Below, in pieces: positions 1 to 10,994 of a stretch of 64,000 nucleotides of DNA. Position numbers and translations under genes: made by a program. Each line of letters opens with the position of its first letter. Position 1 is the first letter of the stretch. Source of the DNA: Salvelinus alpinus. Its lineage: Eukaryota; Chordata; Actinopteri; Salmoniformes; Salmonidae. The DNA lies in NCBI RefSeq assembly GCF_045679555.1, contig NC_092096.1, positions 12,918,471 to 12,982,470 of the forward strand, written 5' to 3'. A model generated the notes under the pieces. It made no database searches. It had not been told where the DNA came from and worked only from the letters and a program-made list of their open reading frames with translations.

Positions 1-789
1 AGCTACATTACCACTCCACATTGAACCGCAGCCAGAGGACAGCTACATTACTACTCCACATTGAACCACAGCCGGAGGACAGCAACATTACTACTCCACA
101 TTGAACCACAGCCAGAGGACAGCAACATTACCACTCCACATTGAACCACAGCCAGAGGATAGCTACATTACTACTCCACATTGAACCACAGCCAGAGGAT
201 AGCTACATTACTACTCCACATTGAACCACAGCCAGAGGATAGCTACATTACCACTCCACATTGAACCAGACAGAGGATAGCTACATTACTACTCCACATT
301 GAACCACAGCCAGAGGACAGCAACATTACCACTCCACATTGAACCACAGCTACATTACTACTCCACATTGAACCACAGCCAGAGGACAGCTACATTACCA
401 CTCCACATTGAACCACAGCTACATTACCACTCCACATTGAACCACAGCCAGAGGACAGCTACATTACCACTCCACATTGAACCACAGCCAGAGGACAGCT
501 ACATTACCACTCCACATTGAACCACAGCTACATTACTACTCCACATTGAACCACAGCCAGAGGACAGCTACATTACCACTCCACATTGAACCACAGCCAG
601 AGGACAGCTACATTACCACTCCACATTGAACCACAGCTACATTACTACTCCACATTGAACCACAGCCAGAGGACAGCTACATTACCACTCCACATTGAAC
701 CACAGCCAGAGGACAGCTACATTACCACTCCACATTGAACCACAGCCAGAGGACAGCTACATTACCACTCTACATTGAACCACAGCCAG
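1..789. repeat. Minisatellite, 40-bp unit
   Basis: About 20 head-to-tail copies of a 40-bp unit containing ACTCCACATTGAACCACAGC and AGAGGACAGCTACATTAC. Shortened units of about 27 bp, lacking the GCCAGAGGAC segment, are interspersed. The array runs off the left edge. The short open frame inside it (299-520) is only the repeat read through and is not a gene. Confidence 0.95.
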
Positions 790-1647
790 GGAATGCGTAC
801 ATTACAGGCACATCGTTGTTTTGCAGTTCTCATTTGTTTCTCATATGGTAAGTAGGTGTTGTTGCATGACAAATACAGTATGTGGAAAGCCATTACTGCC
901 GTCAGTACTGGCATTGAGAAAAACACAAGTCTCGTCTTCAATGAACTGCGAGGTAAGCAATCCTGTGGCGGCGTCTGCTGTGCATGAGTGATGTCCCATT
1001 CCATAGGGCTATTTATCTCTCCCTACGACTAAACGCTCCGTCTGAGGGACACTCCCCCACCGAGGGACACTCGAAAACGAGGGGAGGGCTAAGAGGGGTT
1101 ATTGGAATTGAGAGTCTCTCTCTCTCTCACGTCCCCCCCCTCCCCAATTGGTCCTAAGAGACCAGTAGACTCTTAACCTGACACAGCAGGTGGAAGGTAA
1201 GAAAAGGTCACACACCAACACAATGTAGTCACACACAGAACACACTGCAACTCACCACCCACAGCATTAGCATAGAAATGGTGTTGAAACACACCGGTTA
1301 AAACCGTCCCATTGAAGGGGAGAGAAGCCTTTAACAGCCAATCACAGCAGCATCTAGGAAGGAATAAACTACAATAGCAGCTCCCCGCACGCAAATAAAT
1401 CACACAGCCTTCGTCCCAAATGGCACCCTATCCCATATAGAGAGCACTAACTCCTACCAGAGCCCCTCTATAGAGGGGATAGTGTGGTGTTTGGGACGCA
1501 GACGCGGTGTGAAGACGGTTATTATTGTTACTAGAGAGGGGAAACCGCTGCTACAGGCCACTGAGAAACTGTCTAACAAAACGCCTGATAGATGAACAGA
1601 CAGTGGTGTGATTCTGTTGGACACATACAGGGCTGAGACTGGGCCAA
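790..1647. other. Intronic stretch without a gene; MITE-like fragment at 1409-1500
   Basis: No exon of TBC1D15 or other coding signal was found on either strand. At about 1409-1500 there is a degraded palindromic element (CCAAATGGCACCCTATCCC ... GGGATAGTGTGGTGTTTGGG), the family seen complete at 14855-14970. A CT-rich and C-rich tract lies at 1111-1145. By position this is intron 5 of the minus-strand TBC1D15 gene. Confidence 0.6.
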
Positions 1648-4466
1648 ATGGCACCCTGTTACCTGTTTACTGCACTACATTAGACCAGAGCCCTATTCCC
1701 TGTTACCTGCACTACATTAGACCAGAGCCCTATTCCCTGTTTACTGCACTACATTAGACCAGAGCCTTATTCCCTGTTACCTGCACTACATTAGACCAGA
1801 GCCCTATTCCCTGTTTACTGCACTACATTAGACCAGAGCCCTATTCCCTGTTACCTGCACTACATTAGACCAGAGCCCTATTCCCTGTTACCTGCACTAC
1901 ATTAGACCAGAGCCCTATTCCCTGTTACCTGCACTACGTTAGACCAGAGCCCTATTCCCTGTTACCTGCACTACGTTAGACCAGAGCCCTATTCCCTGTT
2001 ACCTGCACTACGTTAGACCAGAGCCCTATTCCCTGTTACCTGCACTACGTTAGACCAGAGCCCTATTCCCTGTTACCTGCACTACATTAGACCAGAGCCC
2101 TATTCCCTGTTTACTGCACTACATTAGACCAGAGCCCTATTCCCTGTTACCTGCACTACATTAGACCAGAGCCCTATTCCCTGTTTACTGCACTACATTA
2201 GACCAGAGCCCTATTCCCTGTTACCTGCACTACATTAGACCAGAGCCCTATTCCCTGTTACCTGCACTACATTAGACCAGAGCCCTATTCCCTGTTACCT
2301 GCACTACATTAGACCAGAGCCCTATTCCCTGTTACCTGCACTACATTAGACCAGAGCCCTATTCCCTGTTTACTGCACTACATTAGACCAGAGCCTTATT
2401 CCCTGTTACCTGCACTACATTAGACCAGAGCCCTATTCCCTGTTTACTGCACTACATTAGACCAGAGCCCTATTCCCTGTTACCTGCACTACATTAGACC
2501 AGAGCCCTATTCCCTGTTACCTGCACTACATTAGACCAGAGCCCTATTCCCTCTTACCTGCACTACGTTAGACCAGAGCCCTATTCCCTGTTACCTGCAC
2601 TACGTTAGACCAGAGCCCTATTCCCTGTTACCTGCACTACGTTAGACCAGAGCCCTATTCCCTGTTACCTGCACTACGTTAGACCAGAGCCCTATTCCCT
2701 GTTTACTGCACTATGTTAGACCAGAGCCCTATTCCCTGTTTACTGCACTACATTAGACCAGAGCCCTATTCCCTGTTACCTGCACTACATTAGACCAGAG
2801 CCCTATTCCCTGTTTACTGCACTACATTAGACCAGAGCCCTATTCCCTGTTACCTGCACTACATTAGACCAGAGCCCTATTCCCTGTTTACTGCACTACA
2901 TTAGACCAGAGCCCTATTCCCTGTTACCTGCACTACATTAGACCAGAGCCCTATTCCCTGTTACCTGCACTACATTAGACCAGAGCCCTATTCCCTGTTA
3001 CCTGCACTACATTAGACCAGAGCCCTATTCCCTGTTACCTGCACTACATTAGACCAGAGCCCTATTCCCTGTTTACTGCACTACATTAGACCAGAGCCCT
3101 ATTCCCTGTTACCTGCACTACATTAGACCAGAGCCCTATTCCCTGTTTACTGCACTACATTAGACCAGAGCCCTATTCCCTGTTACCTGCACTACATTAG
3201 ACCAGAGCCCTATTCCCTGTTCCCTGCACTACATTAGACCAGAGCCCTATTCCCTGTTTACTGCACTACATTAGACCAGAGCCCTATTCCCTGTTACCTG
3301 CACTACATTAGACCAGAGCCCTATTCCCTGTTTACTGCACTACATTAGACCAGAGCCCTATTCCCTGTTACCTGCACTACGTTAGACCAGAGCCCTATTC
3401 CCTGTTACCTGCACTACGTTAGACCAGAGCCCTATTCCCTGTTTACTGCACTACATTAGACCATTGCCCTATTCACTGCACTACGTTAGACCAGAGCCCT
3501 ATTCCCTGTTACCTGCACTACGTTAGACCAGAGCCCTATTCCCTGTTACCTGCACTACGTTAGACCAGAGCCCTATTCCCTGTTACCTGCACTACATTAG
3601 ACCAGAGCCCTATTCCCTGTTACCTGCACTACATTAGACCAGAGCCCTATTCCCTGTTTACTGCACTACATTAGACCAGAGCCCTATTCCCTGTTACCTG
3701 CACTACATTAGACCAGAGCCCTATTCCCTGTTACCTGCACTACATTAGACCAGAGCCCTATTCCCTGTTACCTGCACTACATTAGACCAGAGCCCTATTC
3801 CCTGTTACCTGCACTACATTAGACCAGAGCCCTATTCCCTGTTTACTGCACTACATTAGACCAGAGCCCTATTCCCTGTTACCTGCACTACATTAGACCA
3901 GAGCCCTATTCCCTGTTTACTGCACTACATTAGACCAGAGCCCTATTCCCTGTTACCTGCACTACATTAGACCAGAGCCCTATTCCCTGTTACCTGCACT
4001 ACATTAGACCAGAGCCCTATTCCCTGTTTACTGCACTACATTAGACCAGAGCCCTATTCCCTGTTACCTGCACTACATTAGACCAGAGCCCTATTCCCTG
4101 TTTACTGCACTACATTAGACCAGAGCCCTATTCCCTGTTACCTGCACTACATTAGACCAGAGCCCTATTCCCTGTTACCTGCACTACATTAGACCAGAGC
4201 CCTATTCCCTGTTACCTGCACTACATTAGACCAGAGCCCTATTCCCTGTTTACTGCACTACATTAGACCAGAGCCCTATTCCCTGTTACCTGCACTACAT
4301 TAGACCAGAGCCCTATTCCCTGTTACCTGCACTACATTAGACCAGAGCCCTATTCCCTGTTACCTGCACTACGTTAGACCAGAGCCCTATTCCCTGTTAC
4401 CTGCACTACATTAGACCAGAGCCCTATTCCCTGTTACCTGCACTACGTTAGACCAGAGCCCTATTC
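1648..4466. repeat. Large minisatellite, 37-bp unit (about 76 copies), MITE-derived
   Basis: The unit is 37 bp with core ACTACATTAGACCAGAGCCC followed by TATTCCCTGTTACCTGC. Variants are TTACCTGC or TTTACTGC, and ACATTAG or ACGTTAG. The first copy follows CCAAATGGCACCCTGTTACC, and the unit matches the interior of the palindromic MITE at 14855 (GTGCACTACTTT, ACCAGGGC, CCCTATTCCC). The array resumes at 6713 after a LINE insertion. Confidence 0.95.
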
Positions 4467-6712
4467 TGAAAGTGAAACTGAAAGCGCGAACCACTGCTTT
4501 TAACCAGGGCAAGGTGACCAGAAGCATGACCGAATACAAACAGTGTAGCTATTCTCTCCGCAAGGCAATCAAACAGGCTAAGTCCCAGTACAGAGACAAA
4601 ATTGAGTCGCAATTCAACAGCTCAGACACAAGAGGTATGTGGCAGGGTCTACAGTCAATCACGGATTACAAAAAGAAAACCAGCCCCGTCGCGGACCAGG
4701 ATGTCTTGCTCCCAGACAGGCTAAACAACTTTTTTGCCCGCTTTGAGGACAATACAGTGCCACTGACACGGCCCCCTACCAAAACCTGCGGGCTCTCCTT
4801 CACTGCAGCCGAGGTGAGTAAAACATTTAAACGTGTTAACCCTCGCAAGGCTGCAGGCCCAGACGGCATTCCCAGCCGCGTCCTCAGAGCATGCGCAGAC
4901 CAGCTGGCTGGTGTGTTTACGGACATATTCAATCAATCCTTATCCCAGTCTGCTGTTCCCACATGCTTCAAGAGGGCCACCATTGTTCCTGTTCCCAAGA
5001 AAGCTAAGGTAACTGAGCTAAACGACTACCGCCCCGTAGCACTCACTTCCGTCATCATGAAGTGCTTTGAGAGACTAGTCAAGGACCATATCACCTCCAC
5101 CCTACCGGACACCCTAGACCCACTCCAATTTGCTTACCGACCCAATAGGTCCACAGACGACGCAATCGCAACCACACTGCACACTGCCCTAACCCATCTG
5201 GACAAGAGGAATACCCATGTGAGAATGCTGTTCATCGATTACAGCTCAGCATTTAACACCATAGTACCCTCCAAACTCGTCATCAAGCTCGAGACCCTGG
5301 GTCTCGACCCCGCCCTGTGCAACTGGGTCCTGGACTTCCTGACGGGCCGCCCCCAGGTGGTGAGGGTAGGTAACAACATCTCCACCCCGCTGATCCTCAA
5401 CACTGGGGCCCCACAAGGGTGCGTTCTGAGCCCTCTCCTGTACTCCCTGTTCACCCACGACTGCGTGGCCATGCACGCCTCCAACTCAATCATCAAGTTT
5501 GCGGATGACACTACAGTGGTAGGCTTGATTACCAACAACGACGAGACGGCCTACAGGGAGGAGGTGAGGGCCCTCGGAGTGTGGTGTCAGGAAAATAACC
5601 TCACACTCAACGTCAACAAAACAAAGGAGATGATTGTGGACTTCAGGAAACAGCAGAGGGAGCACCCCCCTATCCACATCGACAGGTCAGTAGTGGAGAA
5701 GGTGGAAAGTTTTAAGTTCCTCGGTGTACACATCACGGACAAACTGAATTGGTCCACCCACACAGACAGCGTTGTGAAGAAGGCGCAGCAGCGCCTCTTC
5801 AACCTCAGGAGGCTGAAGAAATTCGGCTTGTCACCAAAAGCACTCACAAACTTCTACAGATGCACAATCGAGAGCATCCTGTCGGGCTGTATCACCGCCT
5901 GGTACGGCAACTGCTCCGCCCACAACCGTAAGGCTCTCCAGAGGGTAGTGAGGTCTGCAGAACGCATCACCAGGGGCAAACTACCTGCCCTCCAGGACAC
6001 CTACACCACCCGATGTCACAGGAAGGCCATAAAGATCATCAAGGACAACAACCACCCAAGCCACTGCCTGTTCACCCCGCTATCATCCAGAAGGCGAGGT
6101 CAGTACAGGTGCATCAAAGCAGGGACCGAGAGACTGAAAAACAGCTTCTATCTCAAGGCCATCAGACTGTTAAACAGCCACCACTAACATTTAGCGGCCG
6201 CTGCCAACATACTGACTCAACTCCAGCCACTTTAAAAATGGGAATTGATGGAAATTATGTAAAAATGTACCACTAGCCACTTTAAACAATGCCACTTAAT
6301 ATAATGTTTACATACCCTACATTACCCATCTCATATGTATATACTGTACTCTATATCATCTACTGCATCTTGCCATCTTTATGTAATACATGTACCACTA
6401 GCCACTTTAAACTATGCCACTTTATGTTTACATACCCTACAGTACTCATCTCATATGTATATACCGTACTCTATACCATCTACTGCATCTGCCATGCCGT
6501 TCTGTACCATCACTCATTCATATATCTTTATGTACATATTCTTTATCCCTTTACACTTGTGTGTGTGTGTAAGGTAGTAGTTGTGGAATTGTTAGGTTAG
6601 ATTACTTGTTGGTTATTACTGCATTGTCGGAACTAGAAGCACAAGCATTTCGCTACACTCGCATTAACATCTGCTAACCATGTGTATGTGACTAATAAAA
6701 TTTGATTTGATT
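4467..6712 (+). mobile_element. 5'-truncated L2/CR1-like LINE inserted in the 37-bp array
   Basis: This 2.25-kb segment interrupts the array and is flanked by TATTC on both sides (4462-4466 and 6713-6717), a likely 5-bp target-site duplication. It lacks the endonuclease region, holds one long reverse-transcriptase frame, and ends with ACTAATAAAATTTGATTTGA, a tail typical of salmonid L2-like LINEs. The 3' UTR contains a duplicated block of about 130 bp (near 6271-6390 and 6395-6515, both starting at CCACTTTAAAC). Clade assignment is from family resemblance only. Confidence 0.9.
4472..6187 (+). CDS. LINE reverse transcriptase, N-terminally truncated (571 codons)
   Basis: This is the C-terminal part of a non-LTR retrotransposon ORF2: reverse transcriptase plus C-terminal region, used in target-primed reverse transcription. 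Visible are a linker with KAAGPDGIPS (residues 127-136), LNDYRPVALTS (183-193), the first catalytic aspartate in FIDYSSAFNT (Asp256), the GAPQGCVLSPLL motif (about 314-325) and the second catalytic block FADD (343-346). The C-terminal segment ends in a KAIRLLNS-like motif. The frame has no stop or shift, but the usual N-terminal endonuclease is missing because the copy is 5'-truncated. The ATG at 4472 is simply the first in-frame ATG after the breakpoint, not an authentic start. It cannot move by itself and is not a host gene. Confidence 0.88.
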   Translation: MKLKARTTAFNQGKVTRSMTEYKQCSYSLRKAIKQAKSQYRDKIESQFNSSDTRGMWQGLQSITDYKKKTSPVADQDVLLPDRLNNFFARFEDNTVPLTRPPTKTCGLSFTAAEVSKTFKRVNPRKAAGPDGIPSRVLRACADQLAGVFTDIFNQSLSQSAVPTCFKRATIVPVPKKAKVTELNDYRPVALTSVIMKCFERLVKDHITSTLPDTLDPLQFAYRPNRSTDDAIATTLHTALTHLDKRNTHVRMLFIDYSSAFNTIVPSKLVIKLETLGLDPALCNWVLDFLTGRPQVVRVGNNISTPLILNTGAPQGCVLSPLLYSLFTHDCVAMHASNSIIKFADDTTVVGLITNNDETAYREEVRALGVWCQENNLTLNVNKTKEMIVDFRKQQREHPPIHIDRSVVEKVESFKFLGVHITDKLNWSTHTDSVVKKAQQRLFNLRRLKKFGLSPKALTNFYRCTIESILSGCITAWYGNCSAHNRKALQRVVRSAERITRGKLPALQDTYTTRCHRKAIKIIKDNNHPSHCLFTPLSSRRRGQYRCIKAGTERLKNSFYLKAIRLLNSHH

Positions 6713-6933
6713 TATTCCCTGTTACCTGCACTACGTTAGACCAGAGCCCTATTCCCTGTTACCTGCACTACGTTAGACCAGAGCCCTATTCCCTGTTACC
6801 TGCACTACGTTAGACTAGAGCCCTATTCCCTGTTTACTGCACTACATTAGACCAGAGCCCTATTCCCTGTTACCTGCACTACGTTAGACTAGAGCCCTAT
6901 TCCCTGTTTACTGCACTACGTTAGACCAGAGCC
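6713..6933. repeat. 37-bp minisatellite, right-hand remainder
   Basis: About six more copies of the 37-bp unit, continuous in sequence with the array left of the LINE. This shows the LINE landed in an existing array. Confidence 0.93.
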
Positions 6934-7074
6934 CATGTGAGTGAGTGTCTCTCCTCCCAGGTTCTGTAGCAGCGCAGCAGAACCCCCATAAATCACTGCT
7001 GGATGAGCAATGAAGCCTCCTGTAAATGACATTCATGATAAGTAACGCCGACCGTACAAACACCGGTCCGCTTA
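6934..7074. other. Short unique spacer between two arrays
   Basis: About 140 bp of non-repetitive sequence separating the 37-bp and 26-bp arrays. I checked both strands for a TBC1D15 exon and found none. Confidence 0.5.
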
Positions 7075-8351
7075 ACTGGGGGCTCTGCTCTCGCGGCACC
7101 GCTGGGGGCTGTGTTCTCACAGCGCCGCTGGGGGCTGTGTTCTCACAGCGCCGCTGGGGGCTGTGTTCTCACAGCGCCGCTGGGGGCTGTGTTCTCACAG
7201 CGCCGCTGGGGGCTGTGTTCTCACAGCGCCGCTGGGGGCTGTGTTCTCACAGCGCCGCTGGGGGTTGTGTTCCCACAGCGCCGCTGGGGGCTGTGTTCTC
7301 ACAGCGCCGCTGGGGGCTGTGTTCTCACAGCGCCGCTGGGGGCTGTGTTCTCACAGCGCCGCTGGGGGCTCTGTTCTCACAGCGCCGCTGGGGGCTGTGT
7401 TCTCACAGCGCCGCTGGGGGCTGTGTTCTCACAGCGCCGCTGGGGGCTCTGTTCTCACAGCACCGCTGGGGGCTGTGTTCTCACAGCACCGCTGGGGGCT
7501 GTGTTCTCACAGCACCGCTGGGGGCTCTGTTCTCACAGCACCGCTGGGGGCTCTGTTCTCACAGCACCGCTGGGGGCTGTGTTCTCACAGCACCGCTGGG
7601 GGCTGTGTTCTCACAGCGCCGCTGGGGGCTGTGTTCTCATAGCGCCGCTGGGGGCTGTGTTCTCATAGCGCCGCTGGGGGCTGTGTTCTCATAGCGCCGC
7701 TGGGGGCTGTGTTCTCATAGCGCCGCTGGGGGCTGTGTTCTCACAGCGCCGCTGGAGGCTGTGTTCTCATAGCGCCGCTGGGGGCTGTGTTCTCATAGCG
7801 CCGCTGGGGGCTGTGTTCTCATAGCGCCGCTGGGGGCTGTGTTCTCATAGCGCCGCTGGGGGCTGTGTTCTCACAGCACCGCTGGGGGCTGTGTTCTCAC
7901 AGCACCGCTGGGGGCTGTGTTCTCATAGCACCGCTGGGGGCTCTGTTCTCACAGCACCGCTGGGGGCTGTGTTCTCATAGCACCGCTGGGGGCTGTGTTC
8001 TCATAGCACCGCTGGGGGCTGTGTTCTCATAGCACCGCTGGGGGCTGTGTTCTCATAGCACCGCTGGGGGCTGTGTTCTCATAGCACCGCTGGGGGCTGT
8101 GTTCTCATAGCACCGCTGGGGGCTGTGTTCTCATAGCACCGCTGGGGGCTGTGTTCTCATAGCACCGCTGGGGGCTGTGTTCTCATAGCACCGCTGGGGG
8201 CTGTGTTCTCATAGCACCGCTGGGGGCTGTGTTCTCATAGCACCGCTGGGGGCTGTGTTCTCATAGCACCGCTGGGGGCTGTGTTCTCATAGCACCGCTG
8301 GGGGCTGTGTTCTCACAGCACCGCTGGGGGCTGTGTTCTCATAGCACCGCT
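7075..8351. repeat. GC-rich minisatellite, 26-bp unit (about 49 copies)
   Basis: The unit is 26 bp: GCTGGGGGCTGTGTTCTCAC plus AGCGCC. Variants are ordered along the array. The left part has CACAGCGCC, the middle CATAGCGCC, and the right end CATAGCACC. Because 26 is not a multiple of three and the unit has few stops, all three plus frames stay open for long stretches (7026-7694 and others); these are not genes. Confidence 0.95.
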
Positions 8352-8533
8352 ATGTATAGCACCATGCTGATGTCACAGTATATGGTAAAACAAACCACAC
8401 TACTTTCTACTCCTTATGGGGAGGTCATCAATGTGTAGGGAAATAATGAAACAAACACAAAACCAAAACAGACATGCCCATGGTGGTCCTGTAGTGTCCT
8501 TTCATAGATGTCAGGTAGTCCGTGTTAACAGCT
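8352..8533. other. Unique spacer
   Basis: Non-repetitive, AT-rich sequence between two minisatellites with no coding or RNA signal seen. Confidence 0.4.
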
Positions 8534-9048
8534 CTACTCCTGAGTCACCACAGTCCTGGTTACTGTACCAAACCGTGTACACCGAGTCAACACAGTCCTG
8601 GTTACTGTACCAGACCGTGTACACTGAGTCACCACAGTCCTGGTTACTGTACCAAACCGTGTACACCGAGTCACCACAGTCCTGGTTACTGTACCAAACC
8701 GTGTACACTGAGTCACCACAGTCCTGGTTACTGTACCAGACCGTGTACACTGAGTCACCACAGTCCTGGTTACTGTACCAAACCGTGTACACTGAGTCAC
8801 CACAGCCCTGGTTACTGTCCTGGTTACTGTACCAAACCGTGTACACCGAGTCAACACAGTCCTGGTTACTGTACCAAACCGTGTACACCGAGTCACCACA
8901 GTCCTGGTTACTGTACCAAACCGTGTACACCGAGTCACCACAGTCCTGGTTACTGTACACTGAGTCACCACAGTCCTGGTTACTGTACCAGACCGTGTAC
9001 ACTGAGTCACCACAGTCCTGGTTACTGTACCAGAACGTGTACACTAAG
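8534..9048. repeat. Minisatellite, 42-bp unit (about 12 copies)
   Basis: The 42-bp unit contains CACAGTCCTGGTTACTGTAC and a GTGTACACCGAGTCA segment. One copy is shortened near 8808-8825 and another near 8950. Because 42 is a multiple of three, frames on both strands read through as 14-residue repeats; this is a property of the array and not evidence of protein. Confidence 0.94.
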
Positions 9049-9210
9049 CGCTGGCCAACAGGACACATTCACATCAATACTGTGATGGATACAGTCACGC
9101 CTTCATAAAACATTATAATATGTTGTAAACAATATCAGCAGTAACACCAGTTGATGAGATTGCCAATAATAATCATATGAATTAAACTAGGCTACCGGTA
9201 CTCATAAGGG
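9049..9210. other. Unique spacer
   Basis: AT-rich non-repetitive sequence between the 42-bp array and the left inverted repeat of a Tc1 element. No feature seen. Confidence 0.4.
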
Positions 9211-9588
9211 ACACACAGAGCATTCAGAAAGTATTCAGACCCCGTGATTTTCTCCCCCACATTCTGTTATGTTAAAGCCTTATTCTAAAATTGATGAAAG
9301 AAACAAAAATACTCACCAATCTACACACAAAACCCCATAATGACAAAGCAAAAACAAGTATTTAGAAATGTTTGCAAATGTCTTAAAAATAAATAAACAG
9401 AAATACCTTATTTACATGAGTATTCAGATCCTTTTGTTATGAGACTCGATATTGATCTCGGGTGAATCCTGTTTCCATTGATCATCTTCGAGATGTTTCT
9501 ACAACACGATTGGAGTCCATCTGTGGTAAATTAAATTGATTGGACATGATTTGGAAAGGCACTCACCTGTCTATATAAGGTCCCACAG

Positions 9589-10530
9589 TTGACAGTGCGT
9601 GTCAGAGAAAAAAACCAATCCATGAGGTCGAAGGAATTGTCCGTAGAGCTCCGAGACAGGATTGTGTCGATGCACAGATCTGGGGAAGGCAACCAAAACA
9701 TTTCTGCAGTATTGAAGGTTCCCAATCATTTTTTAACCACCAAGACTCTTCCTAGAGCTGGCCGCCCGGCCAAACAGAAATCAGGGGAGAAGGGCCTTGG
9801 TCAGGGAGGTGACCAAGAACCCAATGGTCACTCTGACAGAGCTCCAGAGTTCCTCTGTGGAGATGGGAGAACCTTCCAGAAGGACAACCAACTCCGCAGC
9901 ACTCCACCAATCAGGCCTTTATGGTAGTGGCCAGACAGAAGCCAATCCTCAGTAAACTGTACATCACCTCCCGCTTGGAGTTTGCCAAAAGGCACCTAAA
10001 GACTCTTAGACCATGGTCTGATGAAACCGAGATTGAACTCTTTGGCCTGAATGCCAAGTGTCACGTCCGGAGGAAACCTGGCACCATCCCTACGGTAAAG
10101 CATGGTGGCAGCATCATGCTGTGGGGATGTTTTTCAGCGGCAGGGCCTGGGAGACTAGTCAGGATCGAGGGAAAGATGAACAGAGCAAAGTACAGAGAGA
10201 TCCTTGATGAAAACCTGCTCCAAGGCGCTCAGGACCTCAGAATGGGGCAATGGTTCAACTTCCAACAGGACAACAACCCTAAGCACACAGCCAAGACAAT
10301 GCAGGAGGGGCTTCAGGACAAGTCTCTGAATGTCCTTGAATGACCCAGCCAGAGCCCGGACTTTAACCCGATCGAACATCTCTGGAGAGACCTGAAAATA
10401 GCTGTGCAGTGACGCTCCCCATCCAACCTGACAGAGCTTGAGAGGATCTGCAGAGAAGAATGGGAAAAACTTCACAAATACAGGTGTGCCAAGCTTGGAG
10501 CGTCATACCCAAGAAGGCTCGAGGCTGTAA
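9589..10530 (+). pseudogene. Tc1 transposase pseudogene
   Basis: The N-terminal DNA-binding part is recognisable in frame from 9619 (SKELSVELRDRIVSMHRSG). A frame break follows near 9910, and the catalytic part continues in another frame from 9921 with [27 protein letters not shown] and FQQDNNPKHTA. An in-frame TGA at about 10342 precedes the still readable PSQSPDFNPIEHLWRDLK. The Asp, Asp and Glu positions of the DDE triad are present but spread over broken frames, so no functional enzyme can be made. Confidence 0.85.
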
Positions 10531-10649
10531 TCGCTGACAAAGGTGTTTCAACAAAGTACTGTGTAAAGGGTCTGAATACTTACGAAAATTATATTTGACA
10601 TTTTTAATACATTTGGGGGGAAAAGTATAAAAAACTGTTTTTGCTTTGC

Positions 10650-10765
10650 ATTATGGGGTATGGTGATGTCATTATGGGGTATGGTGATGTCATTATGGGG
10701 TATGGTGATGTCATTATGGGGTATGGTGATGTCATTATGGGGTATGGTGATGTCATTATGGGGTA
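10650..10765. repeat. 21-bp tandem repeat inside a Tc1 arm (5 copies)
   Basis: Five copies of ATTATGGGGTATGGTGATGT plus C. The seed is the CATTATGGGGTATTGTGTGT sequence of the transposon's own right arm, which follows directly. Confidence 0.92.
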
Positions 10766-10994
10766 TTGTGTGTAGATTGATGAGGGAGAAGAAAAAAAAG
10801 TGAATCCATATTAGATTAAAGCTGTAACGTAACAAAATGTGGGAAAAGTGAAGGGGTCTGAACACTTTCTGAATGCACTGTGTATATTACCAGACTCCTA
10901 ACTGGATACAGTCACAGTTATTATACAGGGTGCTGCACTGATGACGTGAAACACAACAATACTACATCTTCTAGTAGCCTACAGACAACGAAGA

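Larger units (their letters stand above)
9211..10884 (+). mobile_element. Decayed Tc1-like DNA transposon
   Basis: The left end reads GCATTCAGAAAGTATTCAGA and the right end is its inverse, TCTGAACACTTTCTGAATGC, giving a terminal-inverted-repeat element of about 1.67 kb. Between them is a broken transposase (9589-10530). A small 21-bp tandem array has grown inside the right arm (10650-10765). A left-end fragment of the same family lies at 53481-53760. Confidence 0.85.

Noticed and set aside
4472..6187. 571-codon frame as a host gene
   Set aside because: Reverse transcriptase motifs, 5' truncation, LINE tail and a flanking duplication show it is a retrotransposon.
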